Of a stretch of 61,465 nt of DNA, positions 24,624 to 32,882 are shown piece after piece; position 1 is the stretch's first letter, and each line of letters begins with the position of its first letter. The notes under the pieces were generated by a model, which did no database searches, was not told the origin of the DNA, and saw nothing but the letters and a program-made list of their open reading frames with translations. The position numbers and the translations under genes were made by a program. Source of the stretch: Thermoplasmata archaeon (lineage in GTDB: Archaea; Thermoplasmatota; Thermoplasmata; Thermoplasmatales; Thermoplasmataceae); contig JAJZLU010000047.1 in the NCBI GenBank assembly GCA_021850545.1, positions 1 through 61,465 on the forward strand, in the 5' to 3' direction.

Positions 24624-24884
24624 TTACAGGTCGTCATAAACATTGTTTCTGTTTCCAATATCAACTACGAGGATCACAAGGTGTTCTCGTTCTATACCCA
24701 TGATTATCCTGTATTTTCCGGTTCTCAGGCTGTAAAGCGGAACTCCTTTGAGCCGCTTGACATAATGAAACGGATTTTTACTGACATCCCCTACTTTCTC
24801 CAGAATACTTTCAAAGTCGACTTTGGTTAATTCTTCCAGGGTTTTGACTGACGATGCAGTCCACTTAACCTCGTAATCAGGCAA
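24624..24884 (-). CDS. RelE/ParE-superfamily toxin (86 aa)
   Basis: The sequence MPDYEVKWTASSVKTLEEL, then PFHYVKRLKGVPLYSLRTGKYRIIMGIE and ILVVDIGNRNNVYDDL, follows the RelE/ParE fold: N-terminal strand, helical hairpin, then a sheet with the LRxGxYR motif. RelE members cut mRNA on the ribosome; ParE members act on gyrase. The Arg-rich YR strand and the final 'GNRNNVY' fit RelE. It overlaps the antitoxin gene by eight bases, toxin second as usual. Confidence 0.85.
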   Translation of the reverse strand: MPDYEVKWTASSVKTLEELTKVDFESILEKVGDVSKNPFHYVKRLKGVPLYSLRTGKYRIIMGIEREHLVILVVDIGNRNNVYDDL

Positions 24885-25107
24885 TCTTTAGCCTCTTTTT
24901 GACTTCATCGGTGGTATAGACTCTCCCTTCCTTGATATCCTTCAGAGAGGTTTCTATCCTTTGAATAGTCTCTTTGGAAAGAGGTTCTTCGTCTTCTGCC
25001 AGTTTGGATAGCCTTCTTATCACTGAGTCGTAGGACTCATTTGGGTACAATCGTAGTGCATTTAGCTTATCCTTTAGGTCCATTTTGATCTGAATTGTTG
25101 TTTCCAT
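24877..25107 (-). CDS. Antitoxin of the RelE-type pair (76 aa)
   Basis: The N-terminus METTIQIKMDLKDKLNALRL...ESYDSVIRRL has the strand-helix-helix pattern of a ribbon-helix-helix DNA-binding domain. The C-terminal part (ETIQRIETSLKDIKEGRVYTTDEVKKRL) is the flexible toxin-wrapping tail. I chose the ATG at 25107; a TTG at 25125 would add six residues. The protein should repress its own operon and neutralise the toxin. Confidence 0.75.
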   Translation of the reverse strand: METTIQIKMDLKDKLNALRLYPNESYDSVIRRLSKLAEDEEPLSKETIQRIETSLKDIKEGRVYTTDEVKKRLKIA

Positions 25108-25334
25108 ATTTGGATAATTATTCAAAAACAGTTAAAGCTTACCACAGTTCATTATAAGTATATATGGTGACTTATGGCACTTATCTACTTAATTAATTAA
25201 GAGACTCCCCATCCATCCTTTATCTTGTGCTACTTTAGAACTTGTAAAATGACCTTAACACTGTGTTCGAGTACTTTTTTTAATCGTAAAAAAAATAAAA
25301 ATTTAAAAAATTAAAATGGTGTTTAATAAATAAT
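25108..25334. other. Region upstream of the antitoxin: promoter, palindrome and island border
   Basis: It contains TATA-like sequence (CATATATACTTATAATG, read on the minus strand) near 25165-25149, a perfect palindrome CTTAATTAATTAAG at 25188-25201, and the ATCCTTTATC repeat at 25215-25224. No gene is visible. The palindrome could be an operator, but it is pure A/T and may be chance. Confidence 0.35.
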
Positions 25335-27122
25335 TTACCTGTCGTCCCGGTTAAATCCATTAAAATCAGTGTAGTGGTTGTAGGTGTTGGATGTTATGAC
25401 ATTCTGGTACATTGTGCTCTGTACATAGAACAGATTAGGGTCAGTTCCCAGTGCAGCCATTTTATGTGTCCAGACTGTGGTTGTAAAACCATGGTGTGAC
25501 AGTTCTGTGTTGACAGAAGTAAACACTTTCTTTGTGTCGTGGTATGTGTAGGTTACATTCAATATAACTGCATATCCTGGCCCAAACTCAAGCACACTGG
25601 AAAAGATCCCGTTGGTGTCGTAAATCATGTTGCTTGTTGAAGCGAAGTTCATTGAATGGTGCCCATTGACATTTGAGACGGCAAATGTGCTGACATTGTA
25701 GGCTTCCATGACATTCTCGAAGTAGCTTGTGTAGTTGTAGAATGAGAGTTGCCCACTGCTGTACATGTAGTTCAGTACTGCACCATAGTCAAAGGCAACC
25801 GGCATAACTGCCGAAGTTGTGCTCATAACAACACCATGTATCTCCTTTTCATTGTACACAGTCTGGGTGTGTGTTACTGTGGTCTCATCCTGGGATAAAT
25901 TCTGCCAAACAGAATTGGGCAAGGTCTGGAGGTTTGTGAAGTTCATGCTGGTGAAAGACGATACCCTGATTGAGCCCTGTTTTGTCTTAATGAGTGAAGC
26001 TCCGCCGTAGAATATGTTCCGGTATGTATTGTAAAGGCTGTAGTTGTTCCCGTTTTCATTTACAAGCCCGTTTGTAGTTTGGGTAACATTCACTAGTTTT
26101 CCTTCGTGAAAGCCGTAACCAAGCTGCTTAGCGCCAAGGACATTGTTCTGAGTGTAGAGGAAGAGGTTACCAACGAAAAGGCCAATACCAGGACCTTCTG
26201 AGGCACCGCTTACCTGTAAAGGCACATTGTTGCCTTCGATCATTCCAAGCGCATCAGTAAGATTTACTACATTCCACTGGTGGTTCAACATGTACGGAGG
26301 ATATACAGGCCTCCAAGAGAACAGATCTATGCCTCCTGAATTGATCCATGGAAATATGAACGAGTCTGCAAGCTTTGTGCCGTTTAATGACCAGGTGTAA
26401 GCTGCCCAGGCTGGATTCAGTGTGTACTGGAATTCATTGTCTATCACAATGGACTGCACATTGGCGGCCACTGTATCAGTGGGTATATTGACGTAATTAG
26501 TTCCCTTTCCCAACGAGATGACCTTTGATGGATATGTTGGTGGAGAGTGGCCTGCAGGGACCGGATAGAGCAACAATGTGTAATTATTGTACTGGATTCC
26601 CCGGAAATTCTGGTGAAGCCCCAAAGTTGTCCCAGATACCGAAATAGAATTCTTTCCGTCAAAGAAGCTCATAAAGAGGCTTATGTTCACATTCACAGCC
26701 CAGCTACCAGCCTCAGGATTAACCCCTAGCCATACTGTTGCTCCGTTGACATTGAAACTGTTGAAGTAGTCGTATGCGGTGCCTGCATCATATCCAGTAA
26801 CATTGAGTATGGCAGTTTCCCATGTTCCGTTTGGTATGGAGACGTTCCCGAATGCTGTGATCGGTATAACAACTGGTGTTGTATCCGGCACTGCAGGAGG
26901 CTGAGACCCTTGTGGATTGGTAAAATTCGCAGGAGGGAACCTGCTAGGTAGAGTCGGATCACTTAGGGCATTTATAACATGTGACTGGGTCGTGCTTCCA
27001 ATGGGAACCGCAGTCTGTGCATTGGCTCCAGTGCCTTGCGCAGAGCTGTTCAACAATAGCGTGCCTGATGTTGCCATAAAAATAACGGCCACGGCAATCA
27101 CAGAAATTTTCGATATTTTCAT
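25335..27122 (-). CDS. Secreted PNGase A-like peptide N-glycosidase (595 aa)
   Basis: A signal peptide (KISKISVIAVAVIFMATSGTLLL) is followed by a PNGase A-type core. Around residue 90, 'TWETAILNVTGYDAGTAYDYFNSFNVNGATVWLG' matches the first jelly-roll. Near residue 260, 'INSGGIDLFSWRPVYPP' and 'VVNLTDALGMIEGNN' match the family's (T)GG-WRP and (D)LTPFL signatures. Plant PNGase A and a Sulfolobus relative release N-glycans from glycoproteins. The match is by eye, but several motifs agree in order. I prefer the ATG at 27122; the frame opens at 27173. There is no membrane anchor, so it is secreted. Confidence 0.7.
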   Translation of the reverse strand: MKISKISVIAVAVIFMATSGTLLLNSSAQGTGANAQTAVPIGSTTQSHVINALSDPTLPSRFPPANFTNPQGSQPPAVPDTTPVVIPITAFGNVSIPNGTWETAILNVTGYDAGTAYDYFNSFNVNGATVWLGVNPEAGSWAVNVNISLFMSFFDGKNSISVSGTTLGLHQNFRGIQYNNYTLLLYPVPAGHSPPTYPSKVISLGKGTNYVNIPTDTVAANVQSIVIDNEFQYTLNPAWAAYTWSLNGTKLADSFIFPWINSGGIDLFSWRPVYPPYMLNHQWNVVNLTDALGMIEGNNVPLQVSGASEGPGIGLFVGNLFLYTQNNVLGAKQLGYGFHEGKLVNVTQTTNGLVNENGNNYSLYNTYRNIFYGGASLIKTKQGSIRVSSFTSMNFTNLQTLPNSVWQNLSQDETTVTHTQTVYNEKEIHGVVMSTTSAVMPVAFDYGAVLNYMYSSGQLSFYNYTSYFENVMEAYNVSTFAVSNVNGHHSMNFASTSNMIYDTNGIFSSVLEFGPGYAVILNVTYTYHDTKKVFTSVNTELSHHGFTTTVWTHKMAALGTDPNLFYVQSTMYQNVITSNTYNHYTDFNGFNRDDR

Positions 27123-27136
27123 TTTTTTGCTTCCTG

Positions 27137-27195
27137 TCACTATCAATAGATAGTGCGATACAATAACTCTCACGCATTTAAAATAGTAATGTTAA
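27137..27195. promoter_or_regulatory. Hairpin and half-site upstream of the PNGase-like gene
   Basis: CACTATC-AATA-GATAGTG is a perfect 7-bp inverted repeat at 27137-27154, just before the chosen start. Upstream, a box A-like TATTTTAAATG (minus strand, about 27185-27175) overlaps ATAGTAATGTTAA at 27183-27195. These 13 bases recur exactly at 29921-29933 in the argG/regulator palindrome. Confidence 0.45.
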
Positions 27196-27268
27196 AGAAT
27201 TGAAACATTGATACAATTTTTGTAATAAAATGGCACATTAAGGTACAATGGCCACTGGAGTACACATA

Positions 27269-28618
27269 TCAATTAATATTCAAGCTTTTCTTTTGCTTTA
27301 TAAATTCCCTTGTAGTTTTAATTAATTCAGACTCTATGTTCCTTTTTGTTTGAATTAAGGCATCTATTTTTTCCTGCAAATTGTGGAGTTCCTTTAGGTT
27401 TGTTCCAAAGTAAGAATCCGGGTAGTATTCTGACACTGGTTCCCTGGCCTTCAACTTGGTTCCGATGTAACGATAGGCATCTTTCCACTTTCCTTCCTCT
27501 CTGAACTTTTCATAAGCAGCCATTGTAGCGTATGTTGGATTTTTCATCAATGACTTCGCCTTGACACCATCTATCTTAATTCCTGCGAATAAGGGGAGAA
27601 GAGCTTTCAGGATCTTAATTGCCCTTAAGGTGAATGCCATAGTTTTATCCTTGGAAAGTTGAAATTCCCGATGGTAACCAGAACCTTTGTTAAATAGTAC
27701 TGAAAAAGTAGTAAACAATGTTCCAGATGCTTCAGCGGCATATCCCTGAAGCATCTCCAAGAAATCTGGGTTCCTTTTGTTTGGCATAAGGGAGCTGCCA
27801 GTCGTGTATCCCTTTGGCAACTCCAGAAAGTTAAATTCATCAGAACTGTACATAATGAGATCCTGGGAAATTCTAGAAATTGCAAGCATAATTTTTGATA
27901 TCAAAAAGGCAACTTCAACGTCATCGAGACCTCTGTAAAATGATCCATTCAATGGGTTTCCAAAGTTACCCTTGTATCCAAGAGACTTCCCAACCTGTGA
28001 CATGTCTACCGTTACCGGTGAACCATACCCTGAACCATAACCTAGAGGTGAAGATATCGAAAGTTTACCATATAAAAGAAGGCAGTCTTCTGCAAGATCC
28101 GCGAATATTCCAGAGAGATAGTCGAAATAAGTCTTGAAAGAAACAGGCATTGCCTGTCTGTAGTGTGTGTAGCCAGCCATAAATCCTTCTGCATTTTCAA
28201 ACCGTCTTTTGATTGTGCTGGAAATTTCTACCAGACTCTGGCCCAGAACGAGTAGCCTGTCAAGGTAGAAAGATCTGATGTCAAGGTGACTCTGGTCATT
28301 CCTTGACAGGAAAATTCTGAGGTCGCTGCCAAAGCTGGTTGCACTATTAATTTTAAAATCGACCAAGGAATGCACATCCTCAAAGCCCTTCACGCTTGTC
28401 GGAATGTTATCATATAGGTTAAGGAGTGCACTCAACAGTTCCTCAGATTCCTGTCTCGGGATGATGTTGTTTTTGGAGAGTTCTATATGATATGAGATGA
28501 GGCCAAGTATTTCATACCCGATCAGATATGAATCTGCCTTATTGTCCTCTGTTAGCATCAGGTCTTCCAGGTGCGGGTTATCGTCATCTGAAAGGCCTCC
28601 TCCCCAAATTCTCGCCAT
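27269..28618 (-). CDS. argH: Argininosuccinate lyase (449 aa)
   Basis: ArgH splits argininosuccinate into arginine and fumarate, the last step of arginine synthesis. The signature GSSLMPNKRNPDFLEMLQG (near residue 280) is the mobile catalytic loop, and 'SLVDFKI' and 'GYTHYRQAMPVSF' are the other two fumarase-superfamily motifs. Some usual positions vary (PNKRNPD for PQKKNPD). It starts two bases after argG ends, so the two form one operon. Confidence 0.9.
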   Translation of the reverse strand: MARIWGGGLSDDDNPHLEDLMLTEDNKADSYLIGYEILGLISYHIELSKNNIIPRQESEELLSALLNLYDNIPTSVKGFEDVHSLVDFKINSATSFGSDLRIFLSRNDQSHLDIRSFYLDRLLVLGQSLVEISSTIKRRFENAEGFMAGYTHYRQAMPVSFKTYFDYLSGIFADLAEDCLLLYGKLSISSPLGYGSGYGSPVTVDMSQVGKSLGYKGNFGNPLNGSFYRGLDDVEVAFLISKIMLAISRISQDLIMYSSDEFNFLELPKGYTTGSSLMPNKRNPDFLEMLQGYAAEASGTLFTTFSVLFNKGSGYHREFQLSKDKTMAFTLRAIKILKALLPLFAGIKIDGVKAKSLMKNPTYATMAAYEKFREEGKWKDAYRYIGTKLKAREPVSEYYPDSYFGTNLKELHNLQEKIDALIQTKRNIESELIKTTREFIKQKKSLNIN

Positions 28619-28620
28619 AA

Positions 28621-29841
28621 CTATTCAATCCGGATCTCTGGCTGTTCTTTTATGTTGGATCTGGCTTTCCTTGTGAGGATTGTCTCATTACCGAAGACAT
28701 AGATGTAGCCGGGAGATTTTGCCTGATCAAATGTCTGGCCTTTTCCATAGCTGGAGAGAGAAATGTCATACACTGCTGACTTGCTCTTTATACCCATTGG
28801 CGTTACACTCCCCTTGTACAGCTTGAGATTGACTGTTCCGCTGACGTATTCATTCAGGCTTTTCTCCATTGACAAGATATGGTCCATCACCGGATCAAAC
28901 CATAGGCCCGAGTAAATATACTCAGAGAGCTGGTTGTCAATATAGGATTTGAGGTTGAGTTCCTTCTTGTTTAGGACTGCAGATTCAATGTACTTGTGTC
29001 CCTTGAGTATAGTTATTGCCGCGGGGCATTCGTAGAATTCATGGCTCTTAATTCCAACCACCCTGTTCTCTATCACCTCAATGGCTCCTATGCCATTTGA
29101 GCCTGCAATGGTGTTCAGTGAAATGATTATGTCACGGAGGGACAGAGAGATACCATTGAGTGCGACAGGAAGCCCCTGTTCGAAATCTATCCTGACAATG
29201 TCCGGGGTTTCCTTTGCATTTTCCGGATATGTAACCCAAAGGTAGGCATCTTGGGGTACCGGCTCAGAGATGTGCTCTATGGTAGAACCTTCCACTGACC
29301 TGCCCCAGAGATTTTCGTCAACTGAATATTTCCCTCCAAATGGAACCTCAATCCCATGGGTCTTGGCGTATTCAATTTCCTCATCACGGTCCATATTCAT
29401 GTCCCTTACAGGTGCTATGACCCTCAGGGTCTCATCAAGTGCACGTATGGAAACTTCAAACCTTACCTGGTCATTTCCCTTGCCAGTGCTTCCATGAACT
29501 ATGGTGTCACAATCCAGCAAGTGGGCGACCTCAACAGCCTCCTTTGCCATCAGTGGTCTTGCCAGGCTCGTTGAAAGCGGGTAAGAGCCCTCATAAAGAG
29601 CATCCCCTAAGATTCCAAGTGAAACGTAATCTTCAGCAAAAGTGCTGGTAACATCTTTTGTGATTGTCTCGACTGCACCTAGGCGCCTGGCCTTGTCAGC
29701 AATCTGTTTAAGATTGTTTTTCTCCTGTCCAACATCCAGAGTCAGTGTTGAAACTTCATACCCAAGCCTTTCCTGTAGCCACTTAATCATAACCGAAGTG
29801 TCTAAGCCACCTGAGTAAAGCAGAAGTGCCTTTTTCTCCAT
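28621..29841 (-). CDS. argG: Argininosuccinate synthase (406 aa)
   Basis: ArgG joins citrulline and aspartate with ATP. The P-loop SGGLDTSVMIKWL is at residues 10-22, followed by 'EVSTLTLDVGQ' and 'VHGSTGKGNDQVRFE' with the ATP and citrulline contacts. Length is typical. It is the first gene of argG-argH, and its promoter lies in the divergent palindrome region with the ACT-domain regulator. Confidence 0.95.
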   Translation of the reverse strand: MEKKALLLYSGGLDTSVMIKWLQERLGYEVSTLTLDVGQEKNNLKQIADKARRLGAVETITKDVTSTFAEDYVSLGILGDALYEGSYPLSTSLARPLMAKEAVEVAHLLDCDTIVHGSTGKGNDQVRFEVSIRALDETLRVIAPVRDMNMDRDEEIEYAKTHGIEVPFGGKYSVDENLWGRSVEGSTIEHISEPVPQDAYLWVTYPENAKETPDIVRIDFEQGLPVALNGISLSLRDIIISLNTIAGSNGIGAIEVIENRVVGIKSHEFYECPAAITILKGHKYIESAVLNKKELNLKSYIDNQLSEYIYSGLWFDPVMDHILSMEKSLNEYVSGTVNLKLYKGSVTPMGIKSKSAVYDISLSSYGKGQTFDQAKSPGYIYVFGNETILTRKARSNIKEQPEIRIE

Positions 29842-29894
29842 GCTTCGCCTTCAGGGCGGATTAGATTTAAAGAAAAGCCTCAATTTTTATGTTT

Positions 29895-29955
29895 TTAACA
29901 TTAAATATGTTATTTTGAACATAGTAATGTTAATTTAACCATTAAGATTAACATT
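29895..29955. promoter_or_regulatory. Nested palindrome between argG and the ACT-domain regulator
   Basis: TTAACATTA (29895) and TAATGTTAA (29925) are perfect 9-bp arms. Inside them TATGTT and AACATA form a second pair, making a near-perfect 39-bp palindrome. A further half-site TTAACATT is at 29948, four bases before the regulator start. The site covers both promoters, so a dimeric or tetrameric regulator could control both directions. Confidence 0.6.
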
Positions 29956-29958
29956 TTT

Positions 29959-30555
29959 GTGGCAAAAATGGGAAAGACCCCAAAAGATGTGGAAAAAGCT
30001 GTTCAGATTTACCTTATGGAAAATCCCGAGATATTCATGGCATTGGAGCAGAACTTGCTGAACATAAGCAAGCTCTCCAAGAACATCACTGAAGAAAACA
30101 GGCAATTGAACCCCATTTCAGTCAGAGCTGCCCTTATTAGGATGAGGGAGCGGAAAATAGGAGTCAGAACAAAAAACAAGGCTGACGAACTCTTAAGGAG
30201 AAGCAAAATTTCATTGCAGGACAAGATCAGTGTGATAAATGCAAAGAAACCGTTTCACCTGAAATATATTTCTGCCACCTTTCTAGAGGGCAGCGTGGTT
30301 TACATAGTGGATGAGATGGAACAGAAACTCCCGCAGGAGAATGAAGAAGTCAACGTGGACAGCCATGTCAGCATGATTCATATATACTCACCAAGTGAAA
30401 TTGAATCCACGCCAGGCTTCATAATGAGAATAACACACAAACTTTATGCAAGGGGCATCAACATCCTACAGTTGATATCCTGCTCCAATGAGACTATATT
30501 GATACTCAAGAAGGAGTTCTGCCTCCCAGCTTACGAAATTCTCAGTGCAACTTAG
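29959..30555 (+). CDS. ACT-domain protein, probable arginine-linked transcription regulator (198 aa)
   Basis: The N-terminal 75 residues are helical, with a segment resembling a winged helix or HTH ('NPISVRAALIRMRERKIGV'). The C-terminal 80 residues read like an ACT domain: 'VSMIHIYSPSEIESTPGFIMRITHKLYARGINILQLISCSNETILILKKEF', a beta-alpha-beta-beta-alpha-beta unit that binds amino acids. Placement divergent from argG with a palindrome between them points to feedback control of arginine genes. The start is GTG at 29959; an ATG at 29968 is possible. Family name unknown to me. Confidence 0.65.
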   Translation: MAKMGKTPKDVEKAVQIYLMENPEIFMALEQNLLNISKLSKNITEENRQLNPISVRAALIRMRERKIGVRTKNKADELLRRSKISLQDKISVINAKKPFHLKYISATFLEGSVVYIVDEMEQKLPQENEEVNVDSHVSMIHIYSPSEIESTPGFIMRITHKLYARGINILQLISCSNETILILKKEFCLPAYEILSAT

Positions 30556-30703
30556 AGAGGGCAAGGGTAAATTCCTATTTTTTTCAATGTCAAGAATCTG
30601 AAGGCAATGCCACTTCATATATCCATTGGACATCTCAATGTTTTATCTTTGCGTTTTAATGGAAAGTAATATTTCTTCCCGCACGATTTAACAAACGTTC
30701 TAC

Positions 30704-31708
30704 ATGATTAAAGTGGCCATTAACGGATACGGAACCATTGGGAAAAGAGTGGCGGACGCTGTTTCAAAGCAGAAAGACATGCAGATTGTCGGTGTCGTGA
30801 AGAGAACACCGGATTACTTATCAAGAATAGCTGCACAGAAACACAAACTTTACGTTTCTGATGATAGTGGCGTCAAACCTTTCGAAGATAGCGGAATCAG
30901 GATCCATGGAACTGTTAAGGATTTGCTCAATGGCTGCGATATAGTTGTTGATGCCACCCCAGAAGGGATGGGGGACCAGAACAAGGAGCTTTACAGGAAG
31001 CATAATGTCAAGGCGGTTTTCCAGGGCGGAGAAAAGGATACTGTGGCTGAGGCAAGCTTCAACGCCTATGCAAATTATGACGAGGCGAGAGGGAAGAGCT
31101 TTGTTAGAGTTGTTTCCTGCAACACTACAGCCCTTATGAGGAGCCTCTTTCCCATATACAGCGAACTCGGCATCAAGAAAGTCAATGCAACTCTTGTGAG
31201 AAGAGGCACGGATCCAAATGACCACAAAAAAGGACCAATGAATGCTATAGAGCCAAGCTTTTCATTCCCATCACATCATGCAATTGACGCAAAGACCATA
31301 ATCAGGGACTTGAACATTGATTCCATGGCTTTGAAGGTTCCAACGACCTTAATGCACACGCATGTCGTTCTTGTGGACCTGGCAAAACAGGCAACTTCCA
31401 AAGAAGTTATTGAGCTATGGGAAAAATACAGGAGGATAAAGCTTTTCAATTCAAAAGATGGGTTCAAGTCCACCGCACAAATCATGGATTTTGCCAGAGA
31501 AATAGGCAGAGAAAGATCAGACCTGTTTGAGCTTGCCATTTGGAAAGACAGCGCACACGTCAATAATGGTACACTTTCCTACATTCAGGCGGTCCACCAG
31601 GAGAGCATTGTTGTACCTGAAAATGTGGATGCCATCAGGGCAATGACAGGCAATGTCCCTAAGGAAGATTCCATAAAAATAACCGATTCAACCCTTGGGA
31701 TCGCCTGA
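30704..31708 (+). CDS. gap: Glyceraldehyde-3-phosphate dehydrogenase, archaeal type II (334 aa)
   Basis: The N-terminal Rossmann fold opens with VAINGYGTIGKRVADAV, and the catalytic Cys139 is in VSCNTTAL. The sequence is of the archaeal class II type, which differs strongly from bacterial GAPDH. It oxidises glyceraldehyde-3-phosphate with phosphate and NAD(P); in many archaea it serves mainly gluconeogenesis. It is single-gene, with T-rich sequence before it. Confidence 0.93.
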   Translation: MIKVAINGYGTIGKRVADAVSKQKDMQIVGVVKRTPDYLSRIAAQKHKLYVSDDSGVKPFEDSGIRIHGTVKDLLNGCDIVVDATPEGMGDQNKELYRKHNVKAVFQGGEKDTVAEASFNAYANYDEARGKSFVRVVSCNTTALMRSLFPIYSELGIKKVNATLVRRGTDPNDHKKGPMNAIEPSFSFPSHHAIDAKTIIRDLNIDSMALKVPTTLMHTHVVLVDLAKQATSKEVIELWEKYRRIKLFNSKDGFKSTAQIMDFAREIGRERSDLFELAIWKDSAHVNNGTLSYIQAVHQESIVVPENVDAIRAMTGNVPKEDSIKITDSTLGIA

Positions 31709-31750
31709 ATTATTTATTTCTCCTATAAATTTTAATTTGGCCATTGGGGG

Positions 31751-32791
31751 CTATAACCCGCCAAATATCTTTTTCTGCATGGACTTAGGCATGAATTTTG
31801 CCATTGTCATAAGGCGCCCGATGGATTTGGCGCCATTCTTATTCATGCGCCTGTGCAGTTCATGATGCTTCAAGAGCCATGGCTTAATCTCACTGTCCCA
31901 AGTGTTCTGGTAAAGTGAAAGGTTATCCTTTACAATTGCCCTTCCGGCGGATATTCCGCTCCAGAATGCCCCTTGTAGCCCCCCAGCTGTTGTGTTGAGG
32001 ACTGCATTAACCATATCGCCGACATACAGGCGGTTCTCTTTCACCACTGTATCAAGCGGTGCACCAAGGGGTATCTGGTGGGCTATAGTGCTGACAAGTT
32101 TCCCATCAACTTCGGGGAATTGTTTGGTGAAGTCTGCAAGAACATCCTTGGGTTTTGCCGGTGATTTTGGGTAATAGCAGACGCCGATCTTCCTAGTATT
32201 GTCTGTATCTGCGAAATCCCAGAAATATCCTCCAGGCGCCTTGTCACTGAACCAGAGAATCATCTCATAATCGTCCCTCTTCGGAAGCTCCCTAACCTCC
32301 TCATAGGCCACAAGCACGTTGTCCCTTGACAATTTCTCCCCAAAGGTTGATTGCGGCCCTGCCGCCATGACGATCTGCTTCGCGGTAAGAGTTTCGCCGT
32401 CTGTGCTGACTTCATTGCCATCAACGGAGGTGACTCTGGTCTTCATCTGAATGTTAAGGTCGCCAGCGAAATCCCTTGAAAGATGCTTTTCGTATGTGGT
32501 GAAATCGTAAACCAGGCCAACAGGATGGCCATATTTCAGTGATATGCTCTTCCCTGTGTCGGTCCTGAACCAGATTGAGTTGATCATCGACCTTACGATG
32601 CTCGGATCGGTAGGCATGCCTATTCTCTTGACCCATTCCATGGAAACTGCCCCAGTTGAACGCACAGGCAAACCCACTTCTTCCTTCTTGTCCAGTATTA
32701 GGTATTTCTTTCCGCCCTGCTTGAGGGCGATACCGGCAGCGAGACCTCCGGTCCCAGCCCCTATAACTATTGCATCATAATCGTATGTCAT
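31751..32791 (-). CDS. Geranylgeranyl reductase-family flavoprotein (346 aa)
   Basis: The FAD-binding motif AIVIGAGTGGLAAGIAL is at residues 8-24, followed by LILDKKEEVGLPVRSTGAVS, the family's LPVRSTG-type loop. Later 'LYVGDMVNAVLNTTAGGLQGAFWSGISAGRAI' is the GD motif that closes the FAD site. Such enzymes saturate isoprenoid chains of archaeal lipids or quinones. The exact substrate cannot be stated; archaea carry several paralogues. Confidence 0.8.
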   Translation of the reverse strand: MTYDYDAIVIGAGTGGLAAGIALKQGGKKYLILDKKEEVGLPVRSTGAVSMEWVKRIGMPTDPSIVRSMINSIWFRTDTGKSISLKYGHPVGLVYDFTTYEKHLSRDFAGDLNIQMKTRVTSVDGNEVSTDGETLTAKQIVMAAGPQSTFGEKLSRDNVLVAYEEVRELPKRDDYEMILWFSDKAPGGYFWDFADTDNTRKIGVCYYPKSPAKPKDVLADFTKQFPEVDGKLVSTIAHQIPLGAPLDTVVKENRLYVGDMVNAVLNTTAGGLQGAFWSGISAGRAIVKDNLSLYQNTWDSEIKPWLLKHHELHRRMNKNGAKSIGRLMTMAKFMPKSMQKKIFGGL

Positions 32792-32882
32792 CAGTCTGAT
32801 CTGGGCTATGAATAATGCATTATTAAGGTTAGCCTGCCTGAATTGTTGTTTATATGCATTCTAAAAATGGATGTGGGGATGG

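Larger units (their letters stand above)
22225..25224. mobile_element. Small accessory island after tRNA-Cys (AAA-TOPRIM pair and RelE-type TA)
   Basis: A 10-bp direct repeat ATCCTTTATC lies at the tRNA-Cys end and again at 25215. The 3 kb between holds a two-gene ATPase/TOPRIM system and a toxin-antitoxin pair, with unusually long A/T-rich gaps and codons richer in A/T than the flanking core genes. No integrase lies inside. The repeat is short, so the exact borders are uncertain. Confidence 0.4.

Noticed and set aside
25188-25201. Perfect palindrome CTTAATTAATTAAG
   Set aside because: Made of A/T words that arise easily by chance in this region; kept only as a note in the intergenic entry.
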